From the NCBI RefSeq assembly GCF_032854445.1, contig NC_088295.1, positions 66,943,249 through 66,991,057 on the forward strand: a stretch of DNA of 47,809 bases, in the 5' to 3' direction. A program made the translations under genes and the position numbers. Shown here piece after piece: positions 13,681 through 26,185 of the stretch (position 1 is the stretch's first letter; every line of letters starts with the position of its first letter). The notes beneath the pieces are model-generated. The model searched no databases, was not told where the DNA came from, and saw nothing but the letters and a program-made list of their open reading frames with translations. This DNA comes from Liolophura sinensis (lineage: Eukaryota > Mollusca > Polyplacophora > Chitonida > Chitonidae).

Positions 13681-13922
13681 TACAGGGTGTCCCAGAAGTC
13701 GTGCACCATCCTGGTTTTCATTTTTTTTTCTGTGTTTCAGATTTAATACTGATTTTAAATTTTTTTCTCTCTTTCAAAGTTAATTATGGCAAATAAACTA
13801 ATAGTACAAGAAAGAGTTGAATTGGTTTTTATGTTTGGAAGAGATGGGGCAACACACCGCTCTGTAGCTCAAACGTTCAACCTCAACCTGAATGGTGCGC
13901 GACTTCTGGGACATTCTATATA
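13681..13922 (+). mobile_element. Mariner-type MITE with transposase N-terminal remnant
   Basis: Terminal inverted repeats are left TGTCCCAGAAGTCGTGCACC (within 13683-13709) and right GGTGCGCGACTTCTGGGACA (within 13892-13920), flanked by TATA on both sides as expected for TA target duplication. The ~240-bp interior keeps an ATG at 13786. It opens a 51-codon frame, MANKLIVQERVELVFMFGRD then GATHRSVAQTFN, resembling the first helix-turn-helix of Tc1/mariner-superfamily transposases, and then runs directly into the right TIR. The rest of the transposase is deleted. Confidence 0.75.
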
Positions 13923-15558
13923 CCTTAGCCAATAGCGTTATTCATAAACGAGAGGCCCGGATTCATTCCCGAGAACCTTCAATTTTATAACAGTGAGACC
14001 GGAATGGAAAACGCTTGGAGCTTTGTATAGGTACTTGATGTAGTGAGACTGTAGACAGAACTATGCAGAACGTGGTATAGTTCGTTACAGATGACAGACC
14101 ACTAGATCTTTCGGTTGCTCCCAGGTGAGTGAGAACGGTGACTGTGCTGCTCTAATCCGGGATATAGTACCATACGCAATCCTGATCAGAAGCTAGTCGG
14201 ATGTGATTAACATAACAGACAGATCGATACGAGTAAATCGATGTATACTTGCGTCGTAGATAATGGACACACAGGCGAAGTCGTATCATTGCCTATCAAT
14301 CAACAGAGGAATTTCCGACCTGCGTGTTGACCACGCATTTGGACCGCACGAAGACTGAGAGTGATAAGAGAAAGTCCCCGTCCAAGGCCGGGACTGAACC
14401 CATCACTTCGCGTATCTTTTGTTCGGAGTCGCGCACAATGACCAGTGATCCAAGCCCCACTTCGCACTAATACTGGTGCTAACGTTTAAGTCTCAAGTTA
14501 ACTTTTAGTATTATTTTGAACAACATACTACGGATGACTAACATATAGAACTGCTAACATGAGCCCTATACACATGTACTACCTACCCTGCAAGCTATTT
14601 CTCCTAAGTGAAAATGTCACCAATAAATGGACACATAGACTGATAAATGCCAAATGAGATGACTGGTGGCGCTGCGGGTTCAAATCAGGTTGATGGCATG
14701 AATGCTATTTGAAAAAGTTATATAATTATTCTTCTCTTTAATTTATAGTTATAGGTCTCGCCATATTGACGTAAAGCATCGTTATACACAGAAGCCGCTA
14801 TTACACACGAGCTGTGCATTACGGGTGGAACAGGTCTTTGCCCCTGGGCATGAATTGAAAGCGTGATGATTACCATGTGCGGATGAATCAGGCGAGATAA
14901 TTCCACTTGACACACTTAACACGCGCGTGTGGTCACGGGAGCGAGAGTAAACAGTGAATTAATTTGTTACTGGTTTTCGTCCTCTCACAAGTTCACCATT
15001 TTATATATGACAAGTCAGTATACCGTACTGTCAACAACGCTTTTCAAAGTACACTATTGTATAACATTATGCATGCAATCGGCGACATTCTTAAAAGGCC
15101 TACTATATAGCCTTCGCGTGATGGTATTTCCAGGGCTCTCTGTGTTACTTGGTTAGTGCTCGTGATTTGTGACGTATAATATATAGGCTACATCACCATA
15201 TCAAGTGTCTATTAACTTATATACATAACTTACATAATAACAGCCTAAACAGCAAAGAATACGTTGGGACGTGAGGATTATAAATAGTCGTCAGGTGACT
15301 ACCATGATATATGCCTAATATAGCTATTATACGTGTACTTAACCGGAGACATATGTTCCTTAAAGCATATTCAAATCAAAAGTCACAAATAATCGTGGTA
15401 TAGCCGTCAATTCCTGGTAACTCTAAATCATTTGTCATTGTTTACAGAATTATTTCGGTCTGATAACTCTGGTGGCTAATTACAGTGTAGGCGGGTATAT
15501 TTAAGTACATGGACACTTTGTTATGATGCAGTGCGATTTAAAACGTAGTTATACCTTG
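13923..15558. other. Intergenic, mostly featureless
   Basis: Contains the tRNA-like SINE head at 14366-14456. Otherwise only short unsupported frames. Confidence 0.4.
14366..14456 (-). mobile_element. tRNA-like SINE head fragment
   Basis: On the minus strand, CTGGTCATTGTGCGCGACTC resembles an A-box region and GGGTTCAGTCCCGGCC a B-box. No acceptor-stem pairing or CCA is evident, so this is a SINE head rather than a tRNA gene. Confidence 0.4.
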
Positions 15559-15765
15559 CATTCAAAAAATTAATCTGTTAACTTCAACAGAAAGTCTGTT
15601 ATCTGAGTGATGCACTCTGCTGTTGCAAGTGATTGTTCTGTTAAATATAATACACATATTCTATTCATTCAACATAAAGATTATAATAACAGAATACATT
15701 CTAGCATCACTCAGAATAACGGATTAAGACTTTCTGCTGAAATTAACACATTAATTTTTTGAGTG
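15559..15765. mobile_element. 207-bp non-autonomous DNA element with long terminal inverted repeats
   Basis: The left arm (CATTCAAAAAATTAATCTGT, then CAGAAAGT and CTGAGTGATGC, to about 15615) is mirrored on the right by GCATCACTCAGAATAACGGA ... TTAATTTTTTGAGTG (about 15703-15765). The arms are about 55-60 nt with few mismatches. No coding sequence is present. The superfamily is not determined and no clear target duplication is seen. Confidence 0.7.
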
Positions 15766-16207
15766 TACTTGAGGCCCGCCCACTCACAGTGTACTGACAC
15801 AGGGCCGTCTGTACACTGAATACAAAGCGAGTCAAAAATAATGCCCAAAGTATTAGGGTTGATCCGACCCGAGGAATGGACCAGGGTATCCCGTTTTCGA
15901 AGAAGATATACATGTATTTTACACCTGTCAACAATGGCCTTGCATGGGCGCGTACACTGAAGTTATGGGTATTCAGCTAGTATTTTCACAGAAGAATGAA
16001 AGCGTATTCTTCGGGTTGTGTTTTGTATGAAATCACGTGAAAAGGGGAGAAGAGTTAAGCTGAGACGGTGAGAGGAGGTTAATCCACACATTTGAAAAAG
16101 CTATAGTCATTAGAATTGTACACTTTCTATAGCAGGCTATAGGAGCACACTCCATGCCGTGTGTTGTGAGTAATACTCAATGTAACCTATAAATATTTAT
16201 GATTTAT

Positions 16208-16460
16208 TCTTGGGGTTTTACGTCGTATTTAACAATTGTCATATGACGACAAGGAATCATTGGGTGTGTATACATATACTGTGACTTCTTGTAGCAGGGC
16301 GAGTCCATCCGCCAAAGTGCTGCCGAGACTGAAGTATCATGCCGAATACACCAGACATGACACCCCATCCAGTCACATTATACTGACACCGAGCCAACCA
16401 GTCCTGTTTTTATGTTGTTAGCCCTTAGTGCTGAGTGCCAAACGTCACCTACAAGTATAG
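16208..16460 (-). mobile_element. tRNA-derived SINE, family C, 5'-truncated
   Basis: Reverse complement orientation: GGGGTTTTACGTCGTATTTA, TGTAGCAGGGCGAGTCCATC, ACACCAGACATGACACCCCA, GAGCCAACCAGTCCTGTTTT. It shares tail and body layout with family B but has its own middle segment. Confidence 0.75.
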
Positions 16461-16937
16461 GTGTTATTCTAAAGAAGGGGAAACTGTAGGTTATATTTAT
16501 TTATTTATTAATATATTTGTTTGTTTGTTTGTTTACCTATCGATTCGAATAATGTTGTATGAGCTTATGAAGAATATTTCGCTATTTTTTTCACGACGGT
16601 GACACTTTCTATTTACTAGTGGATTGATTTATCCATGTGAAATGCCGTACGGATCAATATTTTATTTACATGATGGCGGTCAATGTCCTGGGTGAGGGAA
16701 ACAAGGATTCGTCCACAGAGCAAACTATATATGTTAGCCAAATTGATGTAGTGAGACAAATCATTCGCCAAATGCTTTGAACAATGAGATTCTGATATCT
16801 TCAGACTTAATACACGTGAATCTTCTTAACACTGGGAATGCGATCTTACGAGTGATTGGATATCACACTACAAGTGCACGCATACTTGTGTTACATGTTG
16901 AAATCTGGGTGATATGAATGAATGATTGAATAAATGA

Positions 16938-17205
16938 ATGCTTGGGGCTGAACATCGTACTTAACAATTTGACGACGAGGAGTCATTAAGTGTATGTAGA
17001 TATACCCTGTCTTGTTGTGGTAGGGCGAGTCTATGCCGCCAAAGTGATGCCGCCACTGAAGACACCAGACATGACCTCATTGACTCACCATACACTGACA
17101 CCGAGCCAACCAGTCATGTTTCCTTGCTCTAAGCTCTCGGTATCTATCAGCCGATACAGGTACATTTACCATTTTAAAAGGCTTTGGCATGACCCGACCC
17201 GGGTC
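16938..17205 (-). mobile_element. tRNA-derived SINE, family C, 5'-truncated
   Basis: Same order of blocks as the 16.2 kb copy: GACGACGAGGAGTCATTAAG, GTGGTAGGGCGAGTCTATGC, ACACCGAGCCAACCAGTCAT, GGCATGACCCGACCCGGGTC. Confidence 0.75.
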
Positions 17206-19091
17206 ATCATAGTTTTTGGCTCAATGGTGAAAACCTACGATCTATAATATATTTTGTAAATGACAAATCTCGTCCCAAAAGAGCATTTTTGGAGGATAAC
17301 AAATACCATTAAATATTACATTTTGTCCTGAAACGTACATTCACTATCACTTTCCAAAAAAGAAACCTCAAAACATCTTTCAAAGATCATCTTTGAAAGC
17401 TCCCTGAATCAAAGGAAATGGGCAACTTAGTCAGGGACGGCACTGGCGAGAGACTCCTGAGTCACTATCCTGCAATAGAACGCTCACCACTCGACCACGG
17501 GATAATGTTGTATGTATCGGCAATACCAGCAGAGGCTGCAAAGACACACTAACACTAAAGTACACGCATGATAGTAAGCCTACATTAGATATAAATATAA
17601 ATATATACGGCTAATACAGACGAATAACCTTCAAGGTCAAGTGCTACACTAGAATACGGATCTGTTAAATGCGAGGGAAAAACACCTGCGCATGGCTAGA
17701 TGAATCAAATTATCAAACGGAAAATTGTGAATTTTTTGCTCAACATCTCCAGTATAGCCTCTCTAAGGGTACTTGTGATTGTGAAAGGTTCCAGTTATAA
17801 AGCCCGTTCTAGCATCATAATAACACAAAGTACCACGCGCTGCCGCGTTTTGGGATGTAACTGTGTACAATTGGTATGATTGCCGTGTACAAGAAAATGC
17901 AAAGCGTTCTTAAATGTTACATTGGTACAGGTACAAACTAAGCGTTAACACAAAGCATGCATGTACATGTACTCACACGGTTGGATATTTCATTGGACAA
18001 AGTATCTGCTTTAACACGAACGAAAAAGTGGCTGCAATCGAGGAACCATGCATTTAAAGAGGTTTAGAAAATTTGTTACAGTCCTATGAAAACATTCTCC
18101 AACCACTCATGTCGTACAAGAAACTGCACGATTTTCTTCTAATACCTTAATCTTGCGTGATCCATACAAGCATGTTCATAGGGTGATAAGAAACGTTTGT
18201 AACAAGAAAGGAAACGACTCCTTATATTTAAAGGAAACTTTGAAAGACCATTCAGCCGCTGTACGAGGAAAAACGGCTATGATCATGGGACTACTTCCCG
18301 CTCATTTCAAAAACAGGGTACGATGCTGGGAATTGATAGCGAATCAAGTATTCTGAAGAAATTAATCGACTCCTAATCTTTGCGCGGGATATAGGAGTTT
18401 TTAAAATTCTACAATACACATATGCGTATATGCGTCAGAGGACGAGAAATTACACTGAAGCAGTATATCATCGGTCAAAGTTTTCGGATAGCTCTTTCTG
18501 GAGATAAACATTATTAAACGGGTAAAATGTTTATTTGTTGATTATAAATATTTAGAATAGCATCATGCCATCGTGTCATTGCTTCGTGACATCGCTTCCA
18601 TAGTTCCCGGCTTTCTGATTATGCTTTTACATAATAATTCAACCTTTACTTGCTGTGGAAAAATCTGTTTTTAAGAAAATTCAAGGAAATGCATTTTAGA
18701 GAAACCTAAAGCCTGAAAACAACATCTGATCTGCTATTTTTAGCCAATATACTGGTGACTGTAGAAGGAATATTTAGTTTCCTTTTTTTTCACGGTTAGT
18801 CCTTCAATAATGAAAAATATATTCATATCTTCTTTTACTGTTCATTTAATGTGAGAGACAAATGTATTTCTTTTCTTTCAGCACAACTAATATCGATCTT
18901 AAAAATAATTATGCTACTTTACAGGCCTTCCATGCATTATGTACAAATAAAAGTGCGTTAAGTCACTGGAGAGCACTAAATTACCAATACAAGAGGCTTG
19001 GCACTGAATCTTATACGTGTAAATAATTCACGTGATTGGCCAGGCCAGGTTGGCCATTGTTTCTACCTAGTCGTGGGCAATGTAATCATTT
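17206..19091. other. Intergenic, nothing recognised beyond a SINE head fragment
   Basis: AT-rich sequence. A 67-codon frame at 18153-18356 has no recognisable domain. Confidence 0.4.
17452..17505 (-). mobile_element. SINE family A, head fragment
   Basis: GAGAGACTCCTGAGTCACTA followed by AACGCTCACCACTCGACCACGG minus its last two bases is the reverse complement of the tRNA-like head. No body or tail follows, so this is a 3'-truncated or very decayed copy. Confidence 0.5.
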
Positions 19092-19372
19092 TCAGATAAT
19101 GATGGCAACATCATTGTTCTACCTGTATACACAATGATTGGCAACACTATTATTTCCAGATAATAATTGGCAACACTAATATTTCCAGATAATAATTGGC
19201 AACACTATTATTTCCAGATAATAACTGACAACACTATTATTTTCAAATAATGACTGGCGATACTGTTCCTTCAAATAATGACTGACGACACCATTGTCTA
19301 TAGTCTCAACATGTAAAATGTTTGGCAACACCATGTTTCCACATGATGGTTGGTGACACCATTGTCTCCACT
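19092..19372 (+). repeat. ~29-bp minisatellite
   Basis: Units such as ATAATAATTGGCAACACTAT plus TATTTCCAG are nearly identical between 19140 and 19240. They decay on both sides into copies with TGACTGGCGATAC or GGTTGGTGACACCATTGT. Confidence 0.75.
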
Positions 19373-20249
19373 TAATCTGTACTGTCTGTTCCCTGCTTTA
19401 GGTACCGTTTTGTGAGAAAATCGCATGATGATTACAGAAGTCGTTTCTGCTGACCCAGTATGTCCTATTGTTAAAATTGTTAAAACTTTGACATTATCAC
19501 ATACAAACACGTCCTGCTTGGCTGACGTTTAGAGGTACATAGTCACTGACATCTTAAGATGTATAAGTAGGCATGCGCAGAAGGGATCATTCGGGGCAAA
19601 CAAATTATATGTACATGGCCATCCTAGGCTACAACCATATCCGGATGTCATGCACAATAGTCTTCTGGGGATTTAAAACGCTTCGTTAAAGAAACAAAAT
19701 CAGATTTCCCAGCTATTGTTTTTTAATGAACGTATTTTCCTTCTCTGAGGTGTACCCTTTCCGGTATTTACTAGTTTTCTTTTAACTTTATGTTTTGTTG
19801 GCTTTGCCGCTGGGAACCCTCTGTAAATATGCCTTGAGATTCCAGCCAGTTAACACACACCTCAGTTTGTCAGACATGCTAATGTTGACATGCGCCCTCC
19901 CCATTCTTCCATATCCAATTACAATCACAACTTCCTAACTTTTCGCACTACAGCAAGGTGAAAACTATAAAAAAAAAGTTGGTGAAAACAACTCCAAACG
20001 AATCTCATTCACCCAATGAAGATATTATGAGCTGCTTGTTGCTTTAAAGACGTTCCACCGATGATTAATCTCGTATATTTAGCATGGGACCCTACATACA
20101 CGTATACCTGTATTCAAAACTAACCCCCATTCACCTAAATGTAAATGCAGAAGGAATAAAATGGAAATACATACGAATTTACAGCCAGTTACACAGCTAT
20201 TATTTACTGCTTACTCCTTCTTACACGCGTTTGTTTAACGCAAGGAAAT

Positions 20250-21175
20250 ACGCTCTACACTTGTGTGTGACAGTAGTATTAGCCTCTGAGGAACGCAGCG
20301 AAAGATGCTGTCAGCTTGTATGTGCCAAGTACTTGAGTGTGACACTAGTACAAGCTTCTGCTTGACGCAACCACATAGGTGATGAGATTGGTTGTGACAC
20401 CAGTACAAGCCTTTCTTTTTCAAGAGGAAAACTTCGCGTACTTGGATGTGACACCAGTCCAAGCCTTTCTTTTCCAAGAGGAAAACTTCGTTTACTTGGA
20501 TGTGACACCAGTCCAAGCGTTTCTTTTCCAAGAGGAAAACTTCGTTTACTTGGATGTGACACCAGTCCAAGCCTTTCTTTATCAAGAGGAAAACTTCGTG
20601 TACTTGGATGTGACACCAGTCCAAGCGTTTCTTTTCCAAGAGGAAAACTTCGTTTACTTGGATGTGACACCAGTCCAAGCGTTTCTTTTCCAAGAGGAAA
20701 ACTTCGTTTACTTGGATGTGACACCAGTCCAAGCCTTTCTTTTCCAAGAGGAAAACTTCGTTTACTTGGATGTGACACCAGTCCAAGCCTTTCTTTATCA
20801 AGAGGAAAACTTCGTTTACTTGGATGTGACAGCATTACAAGCCTTTCTTCTTTAAGAGAAAAACTTCGTGTACTTGGATGTGACACTAGTACAAGGGTTT
20901 ACTTCATGCAAGCAAACATTCCACGTATTTTGGATGTGACATGTGTTCAAGCCTACGTTAAACGAAAAGGAATGGCCGCGTGGCTGGATGTGACATGTGT
21001 AGCTTACAATCATCTACTTTATCGGAAGAGTATAAGCGAAGTAGTAAAATGTGACAGGGGTAACTTGCACGAATATGCTTGACGGAAGCTGTTCGATATG
21101 ACACAAGTCTGCTTAACCCATTGGAATATGTAACGTGCTTAGATGTGAAACTAGAACAAGCATTTGCCTAACACA
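20250..21175 (+). repeat. 54-bp minisatellite with decayed flanks
   Basis: The homogeneous core lies at about 20385-20905, with roughly nine units of 54 bp containing TTGGATGTGACACCAGTCCA and TTTCTTTTCCAAGAGGAAAA. Diverged units with GTGACA...AGT.CAAGC extend to about 20250 on the left and about 21175 on the right. Because 54 is 18 codons, one frame on the plus strand and two on the minus strand stay open for 158-191 codons. I treat these as repeat artefacts, since no start context, splice partner or known domain accompanies them. Confidence 0.9.
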
Positions 21176-21399
21176 TGGAAGGGCGATAAAGTGTTGGCTT
21201 CCTGCAATTGACTGTTTTGAGAACGCGGGTTCGAATCCACCTCTAGCCTGACCCGGTTGTGGCTTTAGGTTAGGAGGTTTGTTAGGTACATAGCGAACAG
21301 CGATGGTTACATGTTTACTTCGGGTACTGCGGTTTCCTCCACCCATAAATTTGAGCGCTGTCATCTTTAACTACGTGATAAATTAAAATAAATAAATTA
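21176..21399 (+). mobile_element. SINE-like element, family D
   Basis: A B-box-like GCGGGTTCGAATCCACCTC at about 21224 is followed by a body with GGTACTGCGGTTTCCTCCAC and an A-rich end (AAAATAAATAAATTAA). It differs from families A-C. It sits at the right edge of the 54-bp array. Confidence 0.55.
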
Positions 21400-23104
21400 A
21401 CACGAGGAAATAAGTATGTAACCATGGTAACCACGGAAGCAGAGACGCATGACAGATATGTTATCCTTCACGCATCCATGCAAAACCTCTGAAGCGTACA
21501 AAACGTTTTTAGCTGATTTGTTTACATCCAGAACGACTGGAGCTATATATGAAGCGTTTTAGAGGATTCATTGTACAATCATAGACATATATACGGCACT
21601 TACCTTTAAGTAATCACCCATAGGCTATGCATCCCATCTGTCGCTTTGTCGTCGAGTTGGTACTTATCAGAGATATCTCGTTACTAGTGTCGAACAGATA
21701 CCCAAGAGGCAGTTGATTTGGAATTTTCAAATCATTTTTTTTGTCTATTAAGTTGCATATGGATCGATCCCTTACCACGACTTACAAGTTCTGCACGTAG
21801 CGTATTGACCCCGCGTCTGCTGCAGGTAATGTACCTGACCAGTGCAGACTAAACCTGCCCTCAAAGTTACATGCCTTTACAGGCTGTAAACCTGCCATTC
21901 GTATACATCATCATTTGTACAGGTATACAGCGGCGGTCCGGCAGATCTAACCAGCATACCACGTGCTTAGAATAGATAGGATAAATGCTTGTGCATACAC
22001 CCATGTGTATTAACATAAATGTAGGTATATATAAGTTCTATCCATAGTATAATGTTATGCAGAGGCTTATTCATTGAGCCGAGCAATCCGCATATATATA
22101 GAAAGTTACTCAACACGGTATGAAAAAGCTTTTAAAAAAGTGAAAAGGATTGAAGTAATTAAACAAATTATATACAACTTTCATTTCTTTTTTTTTTTTT
22201 TTTTGAACTGGGCAGAGGTGAGATGAGGAGGGGTGTTTTTTGTAGCCTTCATTTCTGTTCAAGTTTGCAAAGTCTACAAGCACGAAAGTTCGCTGGATTT
22301 CCCCGATGTGTGCGACCATATAGCCAGCTACCTGTATGTTGTACATGTTGTCACGTGATATCGACATACCATACTTGTAGGCTACCACTGGTAAATAAAT
22401 ATACATGTTAATGTCAACGACCTGCAAGTTTTGCGTTCACCACGAATGGCATAAGGATGTGAGACGATGTCAAGCAGGTCACGCGTAAACAGCGCATTAA
22501 CGGCTTGGCTTTGGGGAAAACTAACATTGCAAGCTTGGCGATCTTACAGCGATGGGCGTACCTCTTACAGTATATGACGCCAGCGCTACAATGGCAAGTT
22601 ACAACACTACCGTTTGTGTTTGCGGTTTATATTCAGGGCACACCGAATTCTTCATATAATGGAAAGTGGGAATAATGGAAAGAATAACTTTTTGTACCTT
22701 TTGCCCGGCAAACTTTTCGCCCGGAAGATTCGCCACTGGGTTTGGATACCTTAGTGTTGGAAGCGAATTCTTAATAAGTTATTCTTTAATCTTAATTTAA
22801 CGTCATACATTAATTGGTTAATGTCACGACACAATGCCTACCTGTCCCAATGCCAATTAACTGACCCATATTTTGCTGTCTCATTGGAGCGCACATGTAC
22901 ATGTATACCGGTAGGCCCTACATTCCGACGACGTATAAAAATTTCGACTATACGCATAGTGGAAGTATACGAAAATGTGAACCGTGGATAAAGACATTAA
23001 ATAGGCATTAAAAAATTCGAATTGCGTATGGATAGTCACTATGAAAAAAATTCAAATATTCAGACAAAATACTTTGCAGGCTTATGGGCCTATGAATACA
23101 CTAG
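21400..23104. other. Intergenic, nothing recognised
   Basis: Contains a T16 run at about 22189-22204. No exon or repeat family identified. Confidence 0.45.
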
Positions 23105-23425
23105 TCGTTTTATATATTACATAGGCGCCGGAGCCAGGGGTGGGGCTTAGAAGAGGTGCTGAGGCGGCTTAGCGGTCTGAATAAAAATGCTTAATAAAGG
23201 ACAACATGCGGTTCACAACTGATTTATCACAATTCATTTCACCAGAAATCGCCAAAATTGCGTCTCCAGCGATATATATGGCTAGAGCTTTCGGGGCCTA
23301 GGCAACCCCTGAACCCTCGCCTGATGAGCTGGGATACTACTTCCACTGCCTCTCAGCCTCCACCCCGCACGCCCACCCGGCCCCTCTGTAAATTTTATAA
23401 CATTCCACCGCTCCTGTATTAATTT
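23105..23425. mobile_element. Candidate GC-rich non-autonomous element
   Basis: A GC-rich island in AT-rich surroundings, beginning CATAGGCGCCGGAGCCAGGG and ending CATTCCACCGCTCCTGTAT, whose ends are imperfect inverted repeats (AGGCGCCGGA against AGGAGCGGTGGA). No coding frame. Only tentative. Confidence 0.35.
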
Positions 23426-24349
23426 ACTCTTTCGAATGTTAATAACATATGATATGTAAGGAAAACATACATGTGCATTTCACATTACAACGCTGCAATT
23501 ATCTTATCACATCAGAGGTGACACGACGTGGATGAATTCCGTATGTTTTTGCTCCCAGTTTAACTAGTTTTTCCTCCAAATTCACATTTACGTCTATTCC
23601 TTCAAGCTGAAAAAAACATGAAGACGCTTGATTTTATTCGCAGCCTGATCCAGCTTTCAGACCTGATATGCTATCTAAGACGTTATGATTGTCTTCATCT
23701 CTTAGGCGATTCAGATTGTAGTGCCATACAAACTAACATGGTTTGTGATCCTGGTTCCTTTCATGTCGAAATCGTTCCTCATCTATAGCTTTGACCACGC
23801 GTCCTAGTCGACACTGAAGCGGAATATGGGCGGTAATTCAGTCTAACGAATTCTATTTTAACGTCATGAGTTCCTTCCCTTTGCAGTTATTCTCTAACAC
23901 ACTCTATAACATAATTATCATTATAATTTCATTATTTTTGCCAAAATTGCGCTATTAAGAACAGATCGGCGCCTTGGAGATTGTAGATGTAGATGTAGAT
24001 ATACAGTTGGCTTCACGATCTATTAAGCCTTTTCCGTGCTCCTTGGCCTGAATAGTAGGCTGATGTTGTGTTAGTGATGTGTCTATCTGTATGTCTACCA
24101 ACATGAACACCCACATACCGTCATAATAGCTACTGACATCCGAAGACTACTCATCCTTTCCCACAGCGATGACGCCGATAAAAATATTATCAATCTGTAC
24201 TATCCTATACCACTCAATAAGACATATCATGTAAACACCGCTTCGAAGTCTACCCATGCATCCAACCACATAATTCTGAAACCTATCCAAGGCTACCCAA
24301 TCCAGGCGCCATATTGTGATACCGGTCCACAAGCCATCCGGTTATATCA

Positions 24350-26185
24350 CATCCAGTTATAGCCTCACATCGACCTGAGGACACCACGTCCAGACAGCCG
24401 CAATATGCTGTCACCGATCCGCACACGGTCATCCAGCCACAATATACTGTCAACGATCCGCACACGCCCATCCAGCCACAATATGCTGTCAACGATCCGC
24501 ACACGCCCATCCAGACATATTAGGCTGACACCGAACCGCACACTACCCATCCAGCCATATTACGCTGACACCGATCAGCACCTTACCCATCCAGCCATAT
24601 TACCCTGGCACCGATCTGCACCCTACCGTCCAGAAATATTAGGCTGACACCGAACCGCACACTACCCATCCAGCCATATTACGCTGACACCGATCAGCAC
24701 TTTACCCATCCAGCCACATTAGGCTGACACCGATCAGCACTTTACCCATCCAGCCATATTAGGCTGACACCGATCAGCACCTTACCCATCCAGCCATATT
24801 ACCCTGATACCGATCTGCACCCTACCATCCAGACATATTAGGCTGACACCGAACCGCACACTACCCATCCAGCCATATTACGCTGACACCGATCAGCACT
24901 TTACCCATCCAGCCATATTAGGCTGACACCGATCAGCACTTTACCCATCCAGCCATATTAGGCTGACACCGATCAGCACCTTACCCATCCAGCCATATTA
25001 CCCTGGCACCGATCTGCACCCTACCATCCAGACATATTAGGCTGACACCGAACCGCACACTACCCATCCAGCCATATTACGCTGACACCGATCAGCACTT
25101 TACCCATCCAGCCATATTAGGCTGACACCGATCAGCACTTTACCCATCCAGCCATATTAGGCTGACACCGATCAGCACCTTACCCATCCAGCCATATTAC
25201 CCTGGCACCGATCTGCACCCTACCATCCAGACATATTAGGCTGACACCGAACCGCACACTACCCATCCAGCCATATTACGCTGACACCGATCAGCACTTT
25301 ACCCATCCAGCCACATTAGGCTGACACCGATCAGCACTTTACCCATCCAGCCATATTACGCTGACACCGATCAGCACCTTACCCATCCAGCCATATTACC
25401 CTGGCACCGATCTGCACCCTACCATCCAGACATATTAGGCTGACACCGAACCGCACACTACCCATCCAGACATATTACGCTGACACCGATCAGCACTTTA
25501 CCCATCCAGCCACATTAGGCTGACACCGATCAGCACTTTACCCATCCAGCCATATTAGGCTGACACCGATCAGCACCTTACCCATCCAGCCATATTACCC
25601 TGGCACCGATCTGCACCCTACCATCCAGACATATTAGGCTGACACCGAACCGCACACTACCCATCCAGCCATATTACCCTGGCACCGATCTGCACCCTAC
25701 CATCCAGACATATTAGGCTGACACCGATCCGCACACTACCCATCCAGCCATATTAGGCTGACACCGATCAGCACCTTACCCATCCAGCCATATTACCCTG
25801 GCACCGATCTGCACCCTACCATCCAGACATATTAGGCTGACGCCGAACCGCACACTACCCATCCAGACATATTACGCTGACACCGATCAGCACTTTACCC
25901 ATCCAGCCATATTAGGCTGACACCGATCAGCACTTTACCCATCCAGCCATATTAGGCTGACACCGATCAGCACCTTACCCATCCAGCCATATTACCCTGG
26001 CACCGATCTGCACCCTACCATCCAGACATATTAGGCTGACACCGAACCGCACACTACCCATCCAGCCATATTACGCTGACACCGATCTGCACCCTACCAT
26101 CTAGCTATATTAGGCTGACACCGATCCGCACACTACCCATCCAGCCATATTAGGCTGACACCGACTCAAGATTACCCGTTCCATC
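24350..26185 (+). repeat. ~40-bp satellite array with a 199-bp higher-order repeat
   Basis: About 45 units of 39-41 bp, each containing CATCCAG, CATATTA and CTGACACCGAT. Variant units recur in a fixed order. The marker word TACCATCCAG (TACCGTCCAG in the first) occurs at 24624, 24823, 25022, 25221, 25420 and 25619, a spacing of exactly 199 bp, i.e. five units. After that the spacing becomes 79, 119, 199 and 79 bp (25698, 25817, 26016, 26095), which marks partial higher-order copies. Both edges decay into diverged units. No coding potential is credible. Confidence 0.93.

Noticed and set aside
20235-20886. Repetitive proteins of 158-191 residues on both strands
   Set aside because: Open in three frames simultaneously because the unit is 54 bp without stops; no gene structure around it.
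24283-24647. Cys/Gly-rich open frames (GVCGSLTAYCGWM) near the satellite
   Set aside because: They come from the edge units of the 40-bp array and lie on both strands.
24350-26185. CRISPR-like regularly spaced repeats
   Set aside because: The units are contiguous tandem copies without unique spacers, in eukaryotic sequence with introns and SINEs.
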